Shown: positions 11,663-22,598 of the stretch, piece by piece
How the letters are laid out: each line of letters opens with the position of its first letter
Position numbering within the stretch: the first letter of the stretch is position 1
NCBI RefSeq assembly: GCF_954871325.1
Contig: NC_088776.1
Coordinates: forward strand, 49,866,569 to 49,930,568
Source: Gordionus sp. m RMFG-2023
Taxonomy: Eukaryota; Nematomorpha; Gordioida; Chordodea; Parachordodidae
DNA: 64,000 nucleotides
Direction of reading: 5' to 3'
Program-made: the position numbers and the translations under genes
The notes under the pieces: generated by a model
Told to the model about the DNA's origin: nothing
What the model saw: only the letters and a program-made list of their open reading frames with translations
Databases searched by the model: none

Positions 11663-11860
11663 GGCTTTGTCCAAAATTTTTTTTAAAAAAGTTCAAAAAG
11701 TTTTAAAACTTTTATAAATATTAACATTTTATATCAATCGTATGTTAAATTTTTGAAATTTCTAGAATTATGTTTTGGATATGTTTTTTTATTTAAAATA
11801 GCTTATTTTTTTTCATCAAAGTTTCTAAAGTTTTAAAATTTTGGACCCAAGCCTAATAAA
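11663..11860. repeat. Small palindromic repeat
   Basis: Arms TTTAGGCTTTGTCCAAAATT and, on the other strand at the right end, TATTAGGCTTGGGTCCAAAA; the middle is A/T-rich. About 200 bp, non-coding, in the intron inside the RhoGAP-encoding part. The only convincing copy seen here. Confidence 0.5.
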
Positions 11861-11937
11861 AAAAATTATTATGACCTTTAAAATTATGGTATAATTGTAA
11901 TAAATATTGCTTATTTCTCAATTATGTATTGGAAAAG

Positions 11938-12015
11938 GTTACAATTGTGAAGGCATTTACCGGGTCCCTGGGAGTAAAAATCAAGTCGAACAACTGTTGA
12001 AAAAGCATAATCAAA
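11938..12015 (+). CDS. ARHGAP5/ARHGAP35: p190RhoGAP exon carrying the arginine finger
   Basis: Acceptor TGGAAAAG, donor CAAA|GTAAAT. Reads GYNCEGIYRVPGSKNQVEQL, then LKKHNQ. GIYRV holds the catalytic arginine that RhoGAPs insert into the GTPase active site; EGIYRVPG is the form seen in insect p190RhoGAP. A second possible donor further on (ATCG|GTAG) puts the next exon out of frame and was rejected. Confidence 0.85.
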
Positions 12016-12594
12016 GTAAATCCTTAGATTATAATCGGTAGTTTATTTTCTTATTTAGCTTTATCGTCCGTTCGTTTTGAACCTTAGATGATTGATTTTC
12101 GAGAATATTTTCCAAACCCATTTTGATGATAAATATATTGTAAATTTTATGCATAAAAAAATTTCCCATGTTAAAATCCCAGTATTAAATTAATTCATTA
12201 TACATTTTTATGATCCTTAAAGATTTTTTACTCAAAATTTTGGGCGAATAAAATCTTAAAAAATCGGATTTTGATTGACCGCGCAAATTGATCACATCTG
12301 GAATATATTCTTGCGCGAATCTATCAGTTGTATAATTTGTTTTTAAATAAAGTTGAGAGAAATGTTTAAATTACTACTCGGCCCTAGAGAAAAGAAAGAG
12401 AAAAATACGCTCACATGATTTTCGCTAGGAGCCCCCCCCCCTCAAATTTGTCCGATTAAAATTAAAAAGAGAAAAATAAACTAAATTATTGACAAATAAT
12501 CAAATTGTTGGTAATTTATTTAAATTTTAATTATCATGTGTTTCGTGCAGGGTTGGAGAACAAAACTCTTATTTTTCTTCTTATTTGTTTTAAG

Positions 12595-12726
12595 ATTCAG
12601 ATCTTCAATTATCTAACCTGGATATGCCCGTAAACGCAGTTGGCACTGCCGTGAAATCATTTCTAGCAGAACTTTCCGACCCGCTTCTACCCGCTTGTTT
12701 GACCAATGAAATGCTCGAGATCGGAA
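12595..12726 (+). CDS. ARHGAP5/ARHGAP35: p190RhoGAP exon, RhoGAP core helices
   Basis: Acceptor GTTTTAAG, donor CGGAA|GTTTTA. Reads SDLQLSNLDM, then VNAVGTAVKSFLAELSDPLL and CLTNEMLEIG. The V-N-x-V-x-x-A-x-K-x-F-x-x-L-x-x-P-L pattern is diagnostic of RhoGAP domains and carries the conserved Lys near the catalytic site. Phase 1 at both ends. Confidence 0.9.
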
Positions 12727-13358
12727 GTTTTATATTTATAATTTTTGATATCATTATTTTTAACTTTGATTTCATTAAGGAACGCACCAATAATCAATTT
12801 TTTTGATATTCAAAAAAAATTTGATTTTTATGAGCCCGATATCTTTCACGTTGGAAGTTATTTATAGTATAATCGATCTTTATAATGTTAGAGAGTTAAA
12901 AGTGTTTAAGAGACAGAAGTTATTTAGTTATTTGATTTTTAATAAAGGGTCTATTTCTATTTATGATAGTCAATAAAGATTGAAAAGTCGCATTCAGATT
13001 AAATAATCAAAATATATTTTTAATTTAAAAGAAAGATATCAATAGAAAATTATGATTCAAAATATAGTATTATATAATATATTATTTTAAAGATAGTCAT
13101 TTTTAATGGAAAATATAAGCATGTGGATATTTAGAGAATTATTGAGGGCCAAGCTATCTTTTTTTATAAATCTTTTTAATAATGCAACTCTTAATTTATT
13201 CTTAATAAATAAAAATTAATCTAAAACATGACATTATTTATATAAAAGATATATAAATATATAATTTTAAAGAAAAGGGAAGGGAAGGGAAAGAAGGAAA
13301 TAATTTTTAAAAAATAATCTTAAATTTGGTAATAAAAATCTATTTTGATTGTTCTAAG

Positions 13359-13534
13359 ATATGAATGATGCTAACGATAAAATTAACGCCTGGAAACGTA
13401 TCTTAAATTCTGGAGAAGTTGAAAAAATGAATCTACCACTCATCAAATATTTTATCAAACACCTCAACAAGTTTTCATTATACATTATGGCTGAAAATAT
13501 AACTTATGATTATTTATTGAATTATATTTTATGA
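13359..13534 (+). CDS. ARHGAP5/ARHGAP35: p190RhoGAP exon, late RhoGAP helices (end uncertain)
   Basis: Acceptor GTTCTAAG. In phase it reads NMNDANDKINAWKRILNSGE, then LPLIKYFIKHLNK, matching the RhoGAP stretch that ends in the conserved HLNK/R. After that the frame continues through IMAENITYDY to a stop at 13534, or a donor at HLNAA|GTTTTC (exon end 13470) is used. The family's following segment with a conserved Asn and WPTL-like motif was not found, so the last coding part is missing or lies in an unrecognised exon. Confidence 0.7.
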
Positions 13535-14160
13535 TTACACGATATCTCAGTGGAACAATTCTGCTCAGCCAAAAAATCATCAACGCTTCCAATAAACTAA
13601 TATAGATTTAGGAAAATTTATTAAAAACTCTATCAATATTAATAAATAAATAGTCCCACATTTATATATTTAAGATATTTAATATTCCTAATTGTTTAGT
13701 TTTCATGAAATTAAACAAAATATAAATCCAACCCAATATCTAACTGTATAAGTGTTGAGATGTCAACATAAATGCTAAAGGGGAAATTAATATTTATATA
13801 TATATATATTACGTTAAAATTTTATTCATGTAAGAATATCGATTGGTTATATAATTTTTAATTTTATTTTAATAAATTGATCATATAATCTTAATATATA
13901 TTATAAAATTGATTTAATACGCCTGAAAATTAATTTAAACTGTGTTCCAATTGAACTGATACCCGTTTTGTTTTAGCAATAAATCTGTCAATTCTAAAAA
14001 TAATTCAATAAAATCTTATAGATTGAGAGAACAATAAATTATCAATGTTTTTGCAAATTTCATTTAATTCTATCAACAGTGAAGTTATGCACATTCAAAG
14101 TTGGACAAACAATAATTCAAATTTTCCAACATGTAAAGGTTCTTTTTTTAATATTAAAAT
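13535..14160. other. Non-coding AT-rich stretch
   Basis: No exon with family sequence, RNA gene or element end could be supported. A short (TA)n run lies near 13796-13809. Confidence 0.5.
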
Positions 14161-14164
14161 CTAC

Positions 14165-15075
14165 AATTTGACAAAAGCATGAAGACATCAGCAAATTTGA
14201 GTCAAATGTTGTACATCAAAGCTGATATTCAAAATGTCCACCATTAGCTCGAATATATACTCTAAGGCGATCTCTTTATTGATTGCACAATCACTTGATC
14301 AAAACGATTTCATTTCTCCACAAATCGCTGTTTGAGATGGTCAACGTTGCGAATGCGGGTTTGATAAACACGTTCCTGAAGGACGCTCCATATCTTGTAG
14401 TCGACCGGATTGAGATCAGAACTATTGGGGGGGGGGGGGGCAAAAAATGGGTGAAATAAAATCTGGATTTTCTTTTCAAAGTAGATCGTACTAGAGAGGA
14501 GAACGGTCCTGCTGAAATATAAAATATTTCACTGCCCTTAGTTCTTAAGTTGCAGGCAATAAGTGCTCACCTAGTAAAACGTCACTAGCATGCACCATTA
14601 ATTTTGACCTCTATTACTTAGGAGTAGCCTAAAGTATTTTAGAGTTGAAATTTCTACATAATTTATATGATGAGCTCTGTGCAGCCAAGACTTGATTAGA
14701 TAACTGTAACCATGACGGATTTAGATAAGTTTGAACGATTACAAAGAGTGGATTAGCCGCAAATTGTTTTTTCTCATTGAAAATGCAACGTAGATCCTCA
14801 GGTTTACAGGTGAAGTTACTGTTAACAGCTTTTTATCCATGAATTAACTTCTGAGTGTATTTACTTAGAAGTTGTTTGGTACATAGAAGACGGGAAATAT
14901 TATTTGTACAGCTGAGCTCTTTGCGACTACTATGCACTGAAGTTTGCGTAATACCAGCTTCACGGTACATTTAACGAATTGGGTGCCAGGTTCTTTTTGG
15001 CTCAATACGGGTGTTTCAACACTTAATTTTGAAGTTGGGAACTAAATAGCTCTATCTCCATTTTTGAGGAATCTT
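14165..15075 (-). mobile_element. Decayed Tc1/mariner-type transposon, transposase remnant
   Basis: Read on the minus strand in shifting frames, the order of motifs is that of a mariner/Tc1 transposase: LSQKEPGTQFVKC (DNA-binding part), a FNEKK-like remnant of the first catalytic motif, SVMV, KINGA, IFQQD-like and then DLNPVDYKIW-type sequence, VYQTRIRNVDHLKQRF and finally RLRVYIRANGGHFEYQL. Several stops and frame changes break it, and a run of G near 14427 interrupts it, so it is inactive. Terminal inverted repeats were not found. Length fits a nearly complete but old transposase gene. Confidence 0.8.
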
Positions 15076-15084
15076 TTCATTTCT

Positions 15085-15890
15085 CAGTATTATTATGAGG
15101 AGATTATTTCTTCATCTCCAAGTGCTTTATAGTTTTCTATTGGAAGATCGTCAGGGCCGCTTAAGGCCACTTATTATTTAGTACCTTTTTATTGGTTGAA
15201 TGAGGTTTTGACATGGTGCATGTTCATCAAGATATAGTATATGAATATGGGGATTCAAGATGAGAAGCTCTTGAAAATATATTTCCATCTATTAATTATC
15301 TCTTTTCCCTTTATTATCAATTTTCTATCTTTATTTTTGATTACATTTGGAGCTCTATTTATGGCCCTTGCATTTTTCTCACGTTGTTTAACTAATCTAT
15401 AGATTTTATCTTACCCCCTCTTTTATGTGAAGTTATTCGTAGATGTCGTCATATTCCAGTGATTTGGCCCTAGCTATCACCTTTGTAGCCATTTTCTTAG
15501 ACTTTTTGTATTTTTGTTTGTCTTCTATGTTTTGGATATATAATACAATGTTTTGTAGTGTTTTCTTGTCCTCCATGGCAGCCTGTACATCCTCATTCCA
15601 CCACTATTTTTCTTTGTTTGATTTGTTTCTTTCTTTTATCAGACCGAAGGTAAGTTTAGCAGCATCCACTAATCTTGATGAGACAGTCCACATTTTTTCA
15701 CTAGTCGGCGTAGAGTCAATTCTTTCAATGTTCACATTTATTGTGAAGGCATCTGACAATTGATTTTATTTTCCCCCATTTTATGCGTGGTTTCTGTCTT
15801 AGCTTGTTTTTCGAGGATTTGTTTGTAAGGCCTAAATCCATCACTAGTAACTTATGCTGTGGAGTATCTCACGTGCTATAAATGATTAAA
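15085..15890 (-). mobile_element. RTE-type LINE fragment, endonuclease-RT linker and start of RT
   Basis: On the minus strand: TPQHKLLVMDLGL and KPRIKWGKIKSI, then WWNEDVQAAMEDKKTL, SKKMATKVIARAKSLEYDD, TKEGVR, and a decayed DLPIENYKALG-like start of the RT domain. This order is typical of RTE/BovB-class non-LTR retrotransposons. The rest of the RT is missing and several frames must be crossed, so it is a dead, truncated copy. It abuts the Tc1/mariner remnant. Confidence 0.75.
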
Positions 15891-16119
15891 ATTTAAAAGA
15901 TTTCCATATACTCTACGATTATACATATATTTTTTCTAACCCTTGATTGCACCCAGGCCTTAGCCTTTACCTATTTTTTTAGTCTGAAAAACGTTTTATA
16001 AAAAATAATCTATCTTATATGATTAAATAGCTATCTAAATTACAATTATAACTTGGTTCTCGTATATAAAGTTTTGCGGCTGTTAGCATTTTGATTCAAA
16101 ATTCATATAATTTACGATT

Positions 16120-16330
16120 AAAAAAAATAAAAATAACAGAATATCTCAATTTAGTGATCTTAATTGCATGAGTTGCCGAAATTTAGCTATTTGCTTTTGG
16201 CCCACACTTATAAGACCCGAATTCACTGATTATGAATCAATGGCGCTATCCGCAAAACCCTTTGAAGAAGCTCTTTACGTACTTATCCAAAATTATGATT
16301 TTATATTTAACTGCGAAAATAATTGTTAAT
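16120..16330 (+). repeat. Dispersed repeat C, copy 1
   Basis: Shares ACAGAATATCTCAA, AGACCCGAATTCACTGA, CCCTTTGAAGAAGCTCTTT and AAAATTATGATTTTATATTT with 20195-20370, in the same order. No inverted ends or coding frame seen; family unknown. Confidence 0.65.
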
Positions 16331-16399
16331 TTGCGAAAATAACTGTTAATTTTTTGATAACTTTCTTGAAATCGCAGATTATCCATCATGGTAGTCGAT

Positions 16400-17900
16400 C
16401 AACCAAAATGTTTTTTTGGCAATATATTATAAGACAATGACAATAAAAAAAGATTGTATTAATTCATGCATTTAGGCGAAAATCATTTTGTCTTTTTAGG
16501 ATATATTTTTATTGTTAAAATTCGATATAAAAATAAATTAAGTAAGATTTTTTATAATGAAAACCTCCATCTTAATCCCTATTTTTATTTTAATGGTAAA
16601 ACCGCTAATTTTGAGTTTTTGTTTTATAAGATCAAAATCGACCATTGACATAATACAAAAAAATTAAAAAAATATAGGTATTCTCTTATCTATCTATCAC
16701 TCAAAACTCAATGAACACTTTCCGTCCTATTATTTAATATTTTTTCCCTTCATATATATGATTTAATACAGTAAAGATTCAACCTCCCCCCTCCCTTCCA
16801 TTTCCATCACAAATATTTATATATTCCCTATATAAAAGCTGTTTTAAAATGGAAAGATTATTCGAATTTATTTAAATCTTTCCTTTTTCCAGAAAAAAAA
16901 TGCTCAATATATTATTTCCCCATCCCAATATTAATAATAATTATATTATAATACATTTATTAACCAACATAATTCATTCGCATTTAATACAAAAGTAATT
17001 ATTATAAATTATTTTATTGTTAACAAAGAGTAAATTAGGTCATTTATATTTTTATAATAATTGTTTTTTTATACACACAAAATGAATATTTATTTATTTT
17101 TTTAATTTTAGACACGATTGGTTATATTTAATTTAGGATCAACAAATAAATAACGAAATGTTAGCCTTTATAAGGTTTAGTTACACTTTAAATTATATTA
17201 ATTTTATTTTTACAAAATAGATCGAAAATATTAATTTACTTCAAAAAGTGTTTATAAATTTTGCGTGAACTTATAGTAGTCTAGTTAAATCTCGAAACCC
17301 TTAATAAGCAACAGACTCTACTTGGGGACCTGAGCCCGCCTAATATTTAGAAATTTTAGAGGCTTTCAAATCTAAAAAATTATTTTCGAATATTTTTTTT
17401 TTCAAATAACTTTTTTCCTTACCCTTCACAATATAATATTATACTTATCTTAATTAGTAATTAATATTATAATGTAAAAAAAATTCGTTAATTTTTGTAA
17501 AATCCACAAATTTTAATAGCATAGCATGGGGCTGGTTTTCTATACAAAAAAGAATGAACTTCTTAAAAAATATATTTGAAAAATATCCGGTTTTTAATTT
17601 CTAAACTATTTCTGTTCTATTCTACATTATATTATAATTCTTAAGTGTTCTCGATGACAACTTAAACTAAACGGAAGTCTGGCAGAAGGTATAAATTTTA
17701 TTTTAATCATAGCAAATGAGCTTACTGATGAGAAATATGATTTTGGGAGAAAAATGCTTATCAGTAATAACGTCAATTCGACAGAGGAAAACTTGAAGGA
17801 AATTTTCCTACAAAGTTCAGGATAAGCCTAATTAGTATTGATTTTTTTTCAATGTATTACTCGATCGAGCTAAAGCTTTCAAAAGTTGAAATATTTAAGG
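16400..17900. other. Non-coding AT-rich stretch
   Basis: Nothing with exon structure or element ends could be supported here. The open frames present are short and have no exon-like borders. Confidence 0.5.
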
Positions 17901-17944
17901 ACCATTTTTTCTTCCTCTTCTATATATTATCTTCATTTTTAAAT

Positions 17945-18985
17945 ATATCTGAAGCTGATTTACGAATATTGCATTATTAAGCATTTTGCCTGATTCGCTG
18001 GAAAGTGACATCAATGAACTAGATCTATTGATCGAAATATAAACCTTAATTAATATGTTTTCCACTCATAAACAAATTATAACTTTATAGTAATAAGGTA
18101 GCGGCAAGTGTCTAAATGACATGATTTTCACTGGATGCAACCCCCCCCCCCTTCAAAAACCTATGCCTTACCCCTCTAAAAAAATTTACCTTCGGTGGCG
18201 ATGTTTTCAAATTATTAATTATATCTTTTTTATTATATAATGATACTTCTTTCATAAATTAAAAAGAATAGCTCTACTACCAACTATCAAAATATTGTGA
18301 ATATAAAAGAGCTATTTTTAGATCATGACAATTAAAAACTCCCTCATTTAAATGAAAGCATTATTATAGCATAGTGGTGTTTGGCATGAATATGAGTTTG
18401 CTGAGAATGTCTAACACTTTTATATTACATTTAAAAGCATAGCAGTTGGAAAATAATGTCTATGATTGTTTGCAATATATAGATTTGGTCGATGATCAGC
18501 ATATCATTGTATCGTTAGGTCTATAATAAAAGTATTTTTTTACAGCATTGTCCTATTTCATCATAAATTTAATAGAGAACCTTTCCTACCCCCCCCCCCC
18601 TCGCTCTTGTAGACACTGGCTAGCAGGAACGTTTCCTAATATTTTTATTGTTTTAAAATTAAAATTCTGATTATCATGGCCTTGGGTGAGCGTAACCTTT
18701 CAAAACTTAAATTTGCGTAGCCTATTTACGAACATTGCATTAAATTAAGCATTTTGCTTATACAAGATTAACCGGAAAGTGACTAATGAAATGATCGAAC
18801 TAAAAACCTTAATTAATATGCATTCCACCCATAAACACTTCCTAAACAAATTTTAGCCTTATTAATAGTAAGAATCTAGAAGAAGCGTTGCCTTATATTT
18901 CTATTATTTTTAAAAATTTTCAAACAAATCTGATTACCATGGTTTCGGGTGAACATATCTTTTAAAACTTAAATTAATTAAGATC
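17945..18985 (+). repeat. Tandem duplication interrupted by a hAT-like element
   Basis: Unit 1 is 17945-18104 plus 18627-18720; unit 2 is about 18721-18985. Shared blocks in order: ACGAA(T/C)ATTGCATTA, AAGCATTTTGC, GGAAAGTGAC, CCTTAATTAATATG, CATAAAC, TCTGATTA(T/C)CATGG. The element at 18105-18618 lies inside unit 1; unit 2 lacks it. Confidence 0.7.
18105..18618. mobile_element. Non-autonomous hAT-like element, family D copy 1
   Basis: Left end CAAGTGTCTAAATGACATGA, right end reading inward on the other strand CAGTGTCTACAAGAGCGAGG. 514 bp. Flanked by GGTAGCGG and GCTAGCAG, six of eight bases the same, in keeping with an old 8-bp target duplication. C runs lie just inside both ends. The left end matches the right end of the element at 62656-63033 (ATTTTCACTGGATGCA against ATTTTCACTGAATGCA). 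Confidence 0.75.
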
Positions 18986-19544
18986 AACCTAAAATCTTAC
19001 ATGGCTCAGAATTAACTTTTTGCCATATATCTTACCATAGAAAATAAGATTGGTACTTCTGTGGATTGCGAAAATATGCTATTATATTATCCTTTGGCCT
19101 TCAACAAACAAAAAAGGCAAGCAAGATAAAATTTTAACTGCCATTGTATTATTGATATAATTTTTGATATACAATTTGGTTGTGAATATACATACCTAAT
19201 ACCATTTAAATTTTGAATTACTCATATTTGTAAAATAATCATTTATGTGATAACTCAAGGATTTTAAATAGAAAAATCTACTTTCTGTATTTGTTTTTTA
19301 GTAATATAATAACGGTAAATATTTAATGAGAATAATGAAGGTAAAATTAATAATCATAACATCCAGAGACAAGCAAATTGCCCATACTTTGGGCAAATGT
19401 GGAGGGTTGGGGCTAAGATTTTAAAAAGTAGTTAGTTATTTTTAATAGCATTGGGCAGCTTATTTTTCGGATGAAATGAACAGAAGGTGCATATATTTAA
19501 AAATCATATTATTACATAATATTTTATAGGTTTAAATTAAAATA

Positions 19545-19700
19545 AAGCAATAAAGAGCCAACCCAACAGTCAAATAATTTTAAAAAAATTGCGAGTGGGT
19601 TAAACAAATTGTTTAGATGAATGGGCGGGTGGAAAATTTAAAAATCATAGCAGGCGGGTTAAAAAAAATTTTAAACCAATAGGCGGGCGAGAGTTTGTGG
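19545..19700. repeat. GC-rich dispersed repeat fragment
   Basis: Contains GAATGGGCGGGTGGAAAATT, CAGGCGGGTTAAAAAAAATT and AATAGGCGGGCGAGAG, partly internally repeated. Resembles 10640-10765. Confidence 0.5.
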
Positions 19701-20194
19701 TTGAATCCTAGTGCCGACCTCTAAGCGAAACTATATGTTAAAATGATATTTAAAAAAAATATACAATTAAAATAATATATAATACGGTAGAAAAGACTAA
19801 CAAATTAAATGGAACATTCAATTCAAAGGCATAAATAATGTAGTAAATAAAAAATATGGATATGAGCCTCTTGTCCTACAGCTGCTTTCACCCCCTCCAT
19901 GCGCAAAGTTAATATGCATATGAAATGAGAAAATTTTTTTTTACACAAAGGAAAATAAAAACCAATCTTAAAATTACGACATCAGAAAATGGACTCAGTG
20001 AGTGATGCGTTATTTTATAACCTACCTTTCTTATAATAAAATCATAGGCGTAGCCAACATTTGATGGGGGGGGGGGGGTGATTTCTCATTTTATCCCACT
20101 CCGGCTACTTACTATGATTAAATAACTTAATTGATTTTTAAAATATAAATAGCCCCCTTTATTTTGTATAGTTTACCCCAATAAAAAACAGAAT

Positions 20195-20370
20195 ATCTCA
20201 AAATCAATATAACAATCTTAATTTTCAATAAGTTGTCAATGTAACTATGTCATTTTAGCCTATACTTGTAAAGCCCGAATTCACTGACGTTATCCGTTGA
20301 GCCCTTTGAAGAAGCTCTTTGTGGCCTTTATCGAAAATTATGATTTTATATTTAACTCAAGAGGGTTTAC
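20195..20370 (+). repeat. Dispersed repeat C, copy 2
   Basis: Second copy of the repeat described at 16120-16330, same orientation. About 130 bp upstream is a sequence ATAGGCGTAGCCA followed by a 13-G run, which looks like an isolated hAT-type terminus, but no partner end was found. Confidence 0.6.
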
Positions 20371-21504
20371 TTCATTAATCTTGATAGATTTTTAATAAAA
20401 TTTGATTTGATAATTTTTTATTTTATTAAGTTACGATTTTTATAATGAAACTACTATTAAAGCCTATTAATGTAAATTTTGTTATATCACTAGTTTAAAT
20501 TAATATCAAAATCGCAGTTAAATTTAAGTCTAGAATAATCTAATCTTCGGAGCTCAAATAACGTGTTCCATCATTTTATAATCTCCTCCCATATGGTTAT
20601 ATATATTAAAGATTGGATTTAATTAAATCGAGATTCATTTCCTCCTTCCAATCCCCCTATTTGACGTTATTTTATTAAAACATTTGGATTTAGGTATGTT
20701 AACTTTAGCGTAATTATTCTTCTAAATATTCTAAGCAGACTTATTTTAATAAAATTACGAAGAAAAATAAGCTGCATTATCCCTCTATTTTTATTTGCAT
20801 ATTGAAACTATATAAAAATCAATAAAAATAAATATAAGGGAAAATCTTTTTATTATACAAAAAAACTTATCAAATATATAACGATTCATAATTAGCATCT
20901 AGTTATTGTCTCAGATAAAGTTTTTGCCTGGTCAAATAATCCAAAAATTTGGTTCAATTCCCTTTCAGCATAACAATTTCCCCTAATGTCTGATACAATG
21001 TATTAATTTATATAATATTTTTCTTGAATTAATTAACGGTAGACCAAAATTTTAGGTGAAATATAACATAAAAAAGATATTTACATTAAAAAAAATTTAT
21101 TTAATAAAATGTGGCTGAAGTTTTCAAATTTTTTTTAATACCACAATAAATTTTATTCAAAAGAATTTATAGGGCGATCAAAAAAACGGGTTTTAAAAAA
21201 AATATAAAAGCGATTTCAATATAATAGATAAAAAGAATGTGTAAAATAATTATATTCCTCTTTAAATACATAAAGATGTTCGACATAATACCTTCTATAA
21301 AATATATTTAAGTCTATGCTTCAAATAGGTAGGAATGGAGGCTATACTATATAATACTTAAATCATTATATTTTAAATGGAAAACATTTACATCTAATAA
21401 CAAAATACAATCAATGTATCAGTTTAAAATATGATAAATACATTATTGATATCACCGGATTTTATAAGGAATTTTTTGAAATATTTCATACAAATTCCCT
21501 ATCC

Positions 21505-21605
21505 AAGCCTGATCCTCTTCTTTGGCGCTGTGTTTAAAATGCTTTATTTGTTGCATTGCAAGTATTTTAAACACAGCGTTGAAGAAGGGAACTAGGACCA
21601 GACCT
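21505..21605. repeat. Small palindromic MITE-like repeat, copy 2
   Basis: Arms AAGCCTGATCCTCTTCTTTG and, on the opposite strand from the right, GTCTGGTCCTAGTTCCCTTC; inner parts GTGTTTAAAATGC and its complement. Same arm sequences as 3715-3835. Confidence 0.6.
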
Positions 21606-21820
21606 CATAAACGAAAGCCAAATACAAATTAAAGATTAAAAACAAAAAAATATTCGAAAAAAACCTCTTTAACAATTCAATTTTGAACTAAAGATATACG
21701 AACCCATTTTTTCTTCCAAATAACTAACAAACATTTCAAATTGTTAATATATAAAATGCTAAATTTCATTAAAAAAAATTATTTCTAATTTTGTGGTAAA
21801 AAAAATCGAAAAATATTTTC

Positions 21821-22500
21821 TCATCGTCTTAAATCACAAATCGATTGCCAAGTTTTCAAAAAATGTCGTTTAAGAGTGCCATAATTTTCGTGTTTAAATC
21901 GCCTCAATTGAGGATATTTTTTGTACAAGTAAAGTGCATTTGGGTTGCTACTTTCCATGAGTAACACGAAAGCGAGGAATAATAGGGCCAGAAGTAAAAT
22001 CACTAGAACCAGTTTAGAAAAGGTGCCCGGGTCATTAGAGAATGGGGCAGGTTTGGACACTTTGTTAGGGCGGCTACTTTTTTTACCATGGAGGTTCTTA
22101 CTATCGTTGGATTCTTCGAAAGACACGTTTCTAACCTTTTTGCCGGAGAACCGATTCCGCAAAAACAATTTGTCGAAAAAGATGTTAATACCGCCGTTCG
22201 CCGATTTCGAAGAGAAAAACTTGGATCGATTAACTAACCCTGGAGAAGGCGATTGAGCAATGCTCCGATTGGTGAGGTTGAGCTTAGAGTCGGGCCCTGA
22301 TAAATGATTAATTTTTTCGCTTTGAAGTTTGTGTATTTCCATATTAGCCCTAGTCAGGAGAGCGTCACCATTGCACTCGTGTTGTTTTGTGAGAAGGGAA
22401 TACTCTTTATCTTCAACGTAAATTTGGTCATTTAATTTCTCTACTCCGATTGCACCAAACGTATTTTTCGGCGGTGTAGTTAACGGTCTTTCTGGATACC
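21821..22500 (-). CDS. FRMD3/FRMD5: FRMD3/5-like last exon: Ser/Pro tail and C-terminal membrane helix
   Basis: Acceptor AATATAATTAG at 22501, stop at 21821. Begins in phase with the 24107 exon as GYPERPLTTPPKNTFGAIGV. A long polar region follows, then a hydrophobic helix (SKLVLVILLLALLFLAFVLL) and a short lumenal or cytosolic tail, YPQLRRFKHENYGTLKRHF, then KTWQSICDLRR. Family members end in a similar helix followed by FEQFHYEYYCPL-like sequence, so this is strong support for FRMD3/5. The 173-residue frame starting at an internal Met is only part of the exon. Confidence 0.85.
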
Positions 22501-22598
22501 CTAATTATATTTGTAAGATATTAAAAAACCATAATGATCAAAAAAATATTTTTGTAAAAATCGACAAGCTTATTATCCATTAAAAAAAATATTATATT

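Larger units (their letters stand above)
1..13534 (+). other. ARHGAP5/ARHGAP35: Gene span: p190RhoGAP-type GTPase-activating protein, 3' part
   Basis: At least 14 exons on the + strand are listed separately. Joined in phase, they give a pseudoGTPase-like region, a long Asn/Ser/Lys-rich linker and a C-terminal RhoGAP domain. Known of the family: p190RhoGAP switches off Rho GTPases at the membrane and cytoskeleton, with an N-terminal GTPase domain, FF domains, two pseudoGTPase domains and a C-terminal GAP domain. Seen here: CCQCGDNF and DGYVLVYDVKRKAS resemble the family's pseudoGTPase segment, and EGIYRVPG plus VNAVGTAVKSFL are the GAP core. The N-terminus lies left of the window. Some exons between about 2.0-3.5 and 3.7-5.0 kb, and the last exon, were not found. 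Another multidomain RhoGAP is possible, but the pseudoGTPase match argues for p190. Confidence 0.75.

Noticed and set aside
15443-15763. 106-residue hydrophobic + strand frame
   Set aside because: It is the reverse complement of the RTE linker sequence (WWNEDVQAAMEDKK), which is the meaningful strand.
20043-20085. ATAGGCGTAGCCA followed by a long G run, a possible hAT terminus
   Set aside because: No matching opposite end or 8-bp duplication was found within several kb, so it is not listed as an element.
21945-22256. 103-residue + strand open frame
   Set aside because: It is the reverse shadow of the last FRMD-like exon, which has a membrane helix and family motif on the minus strand.
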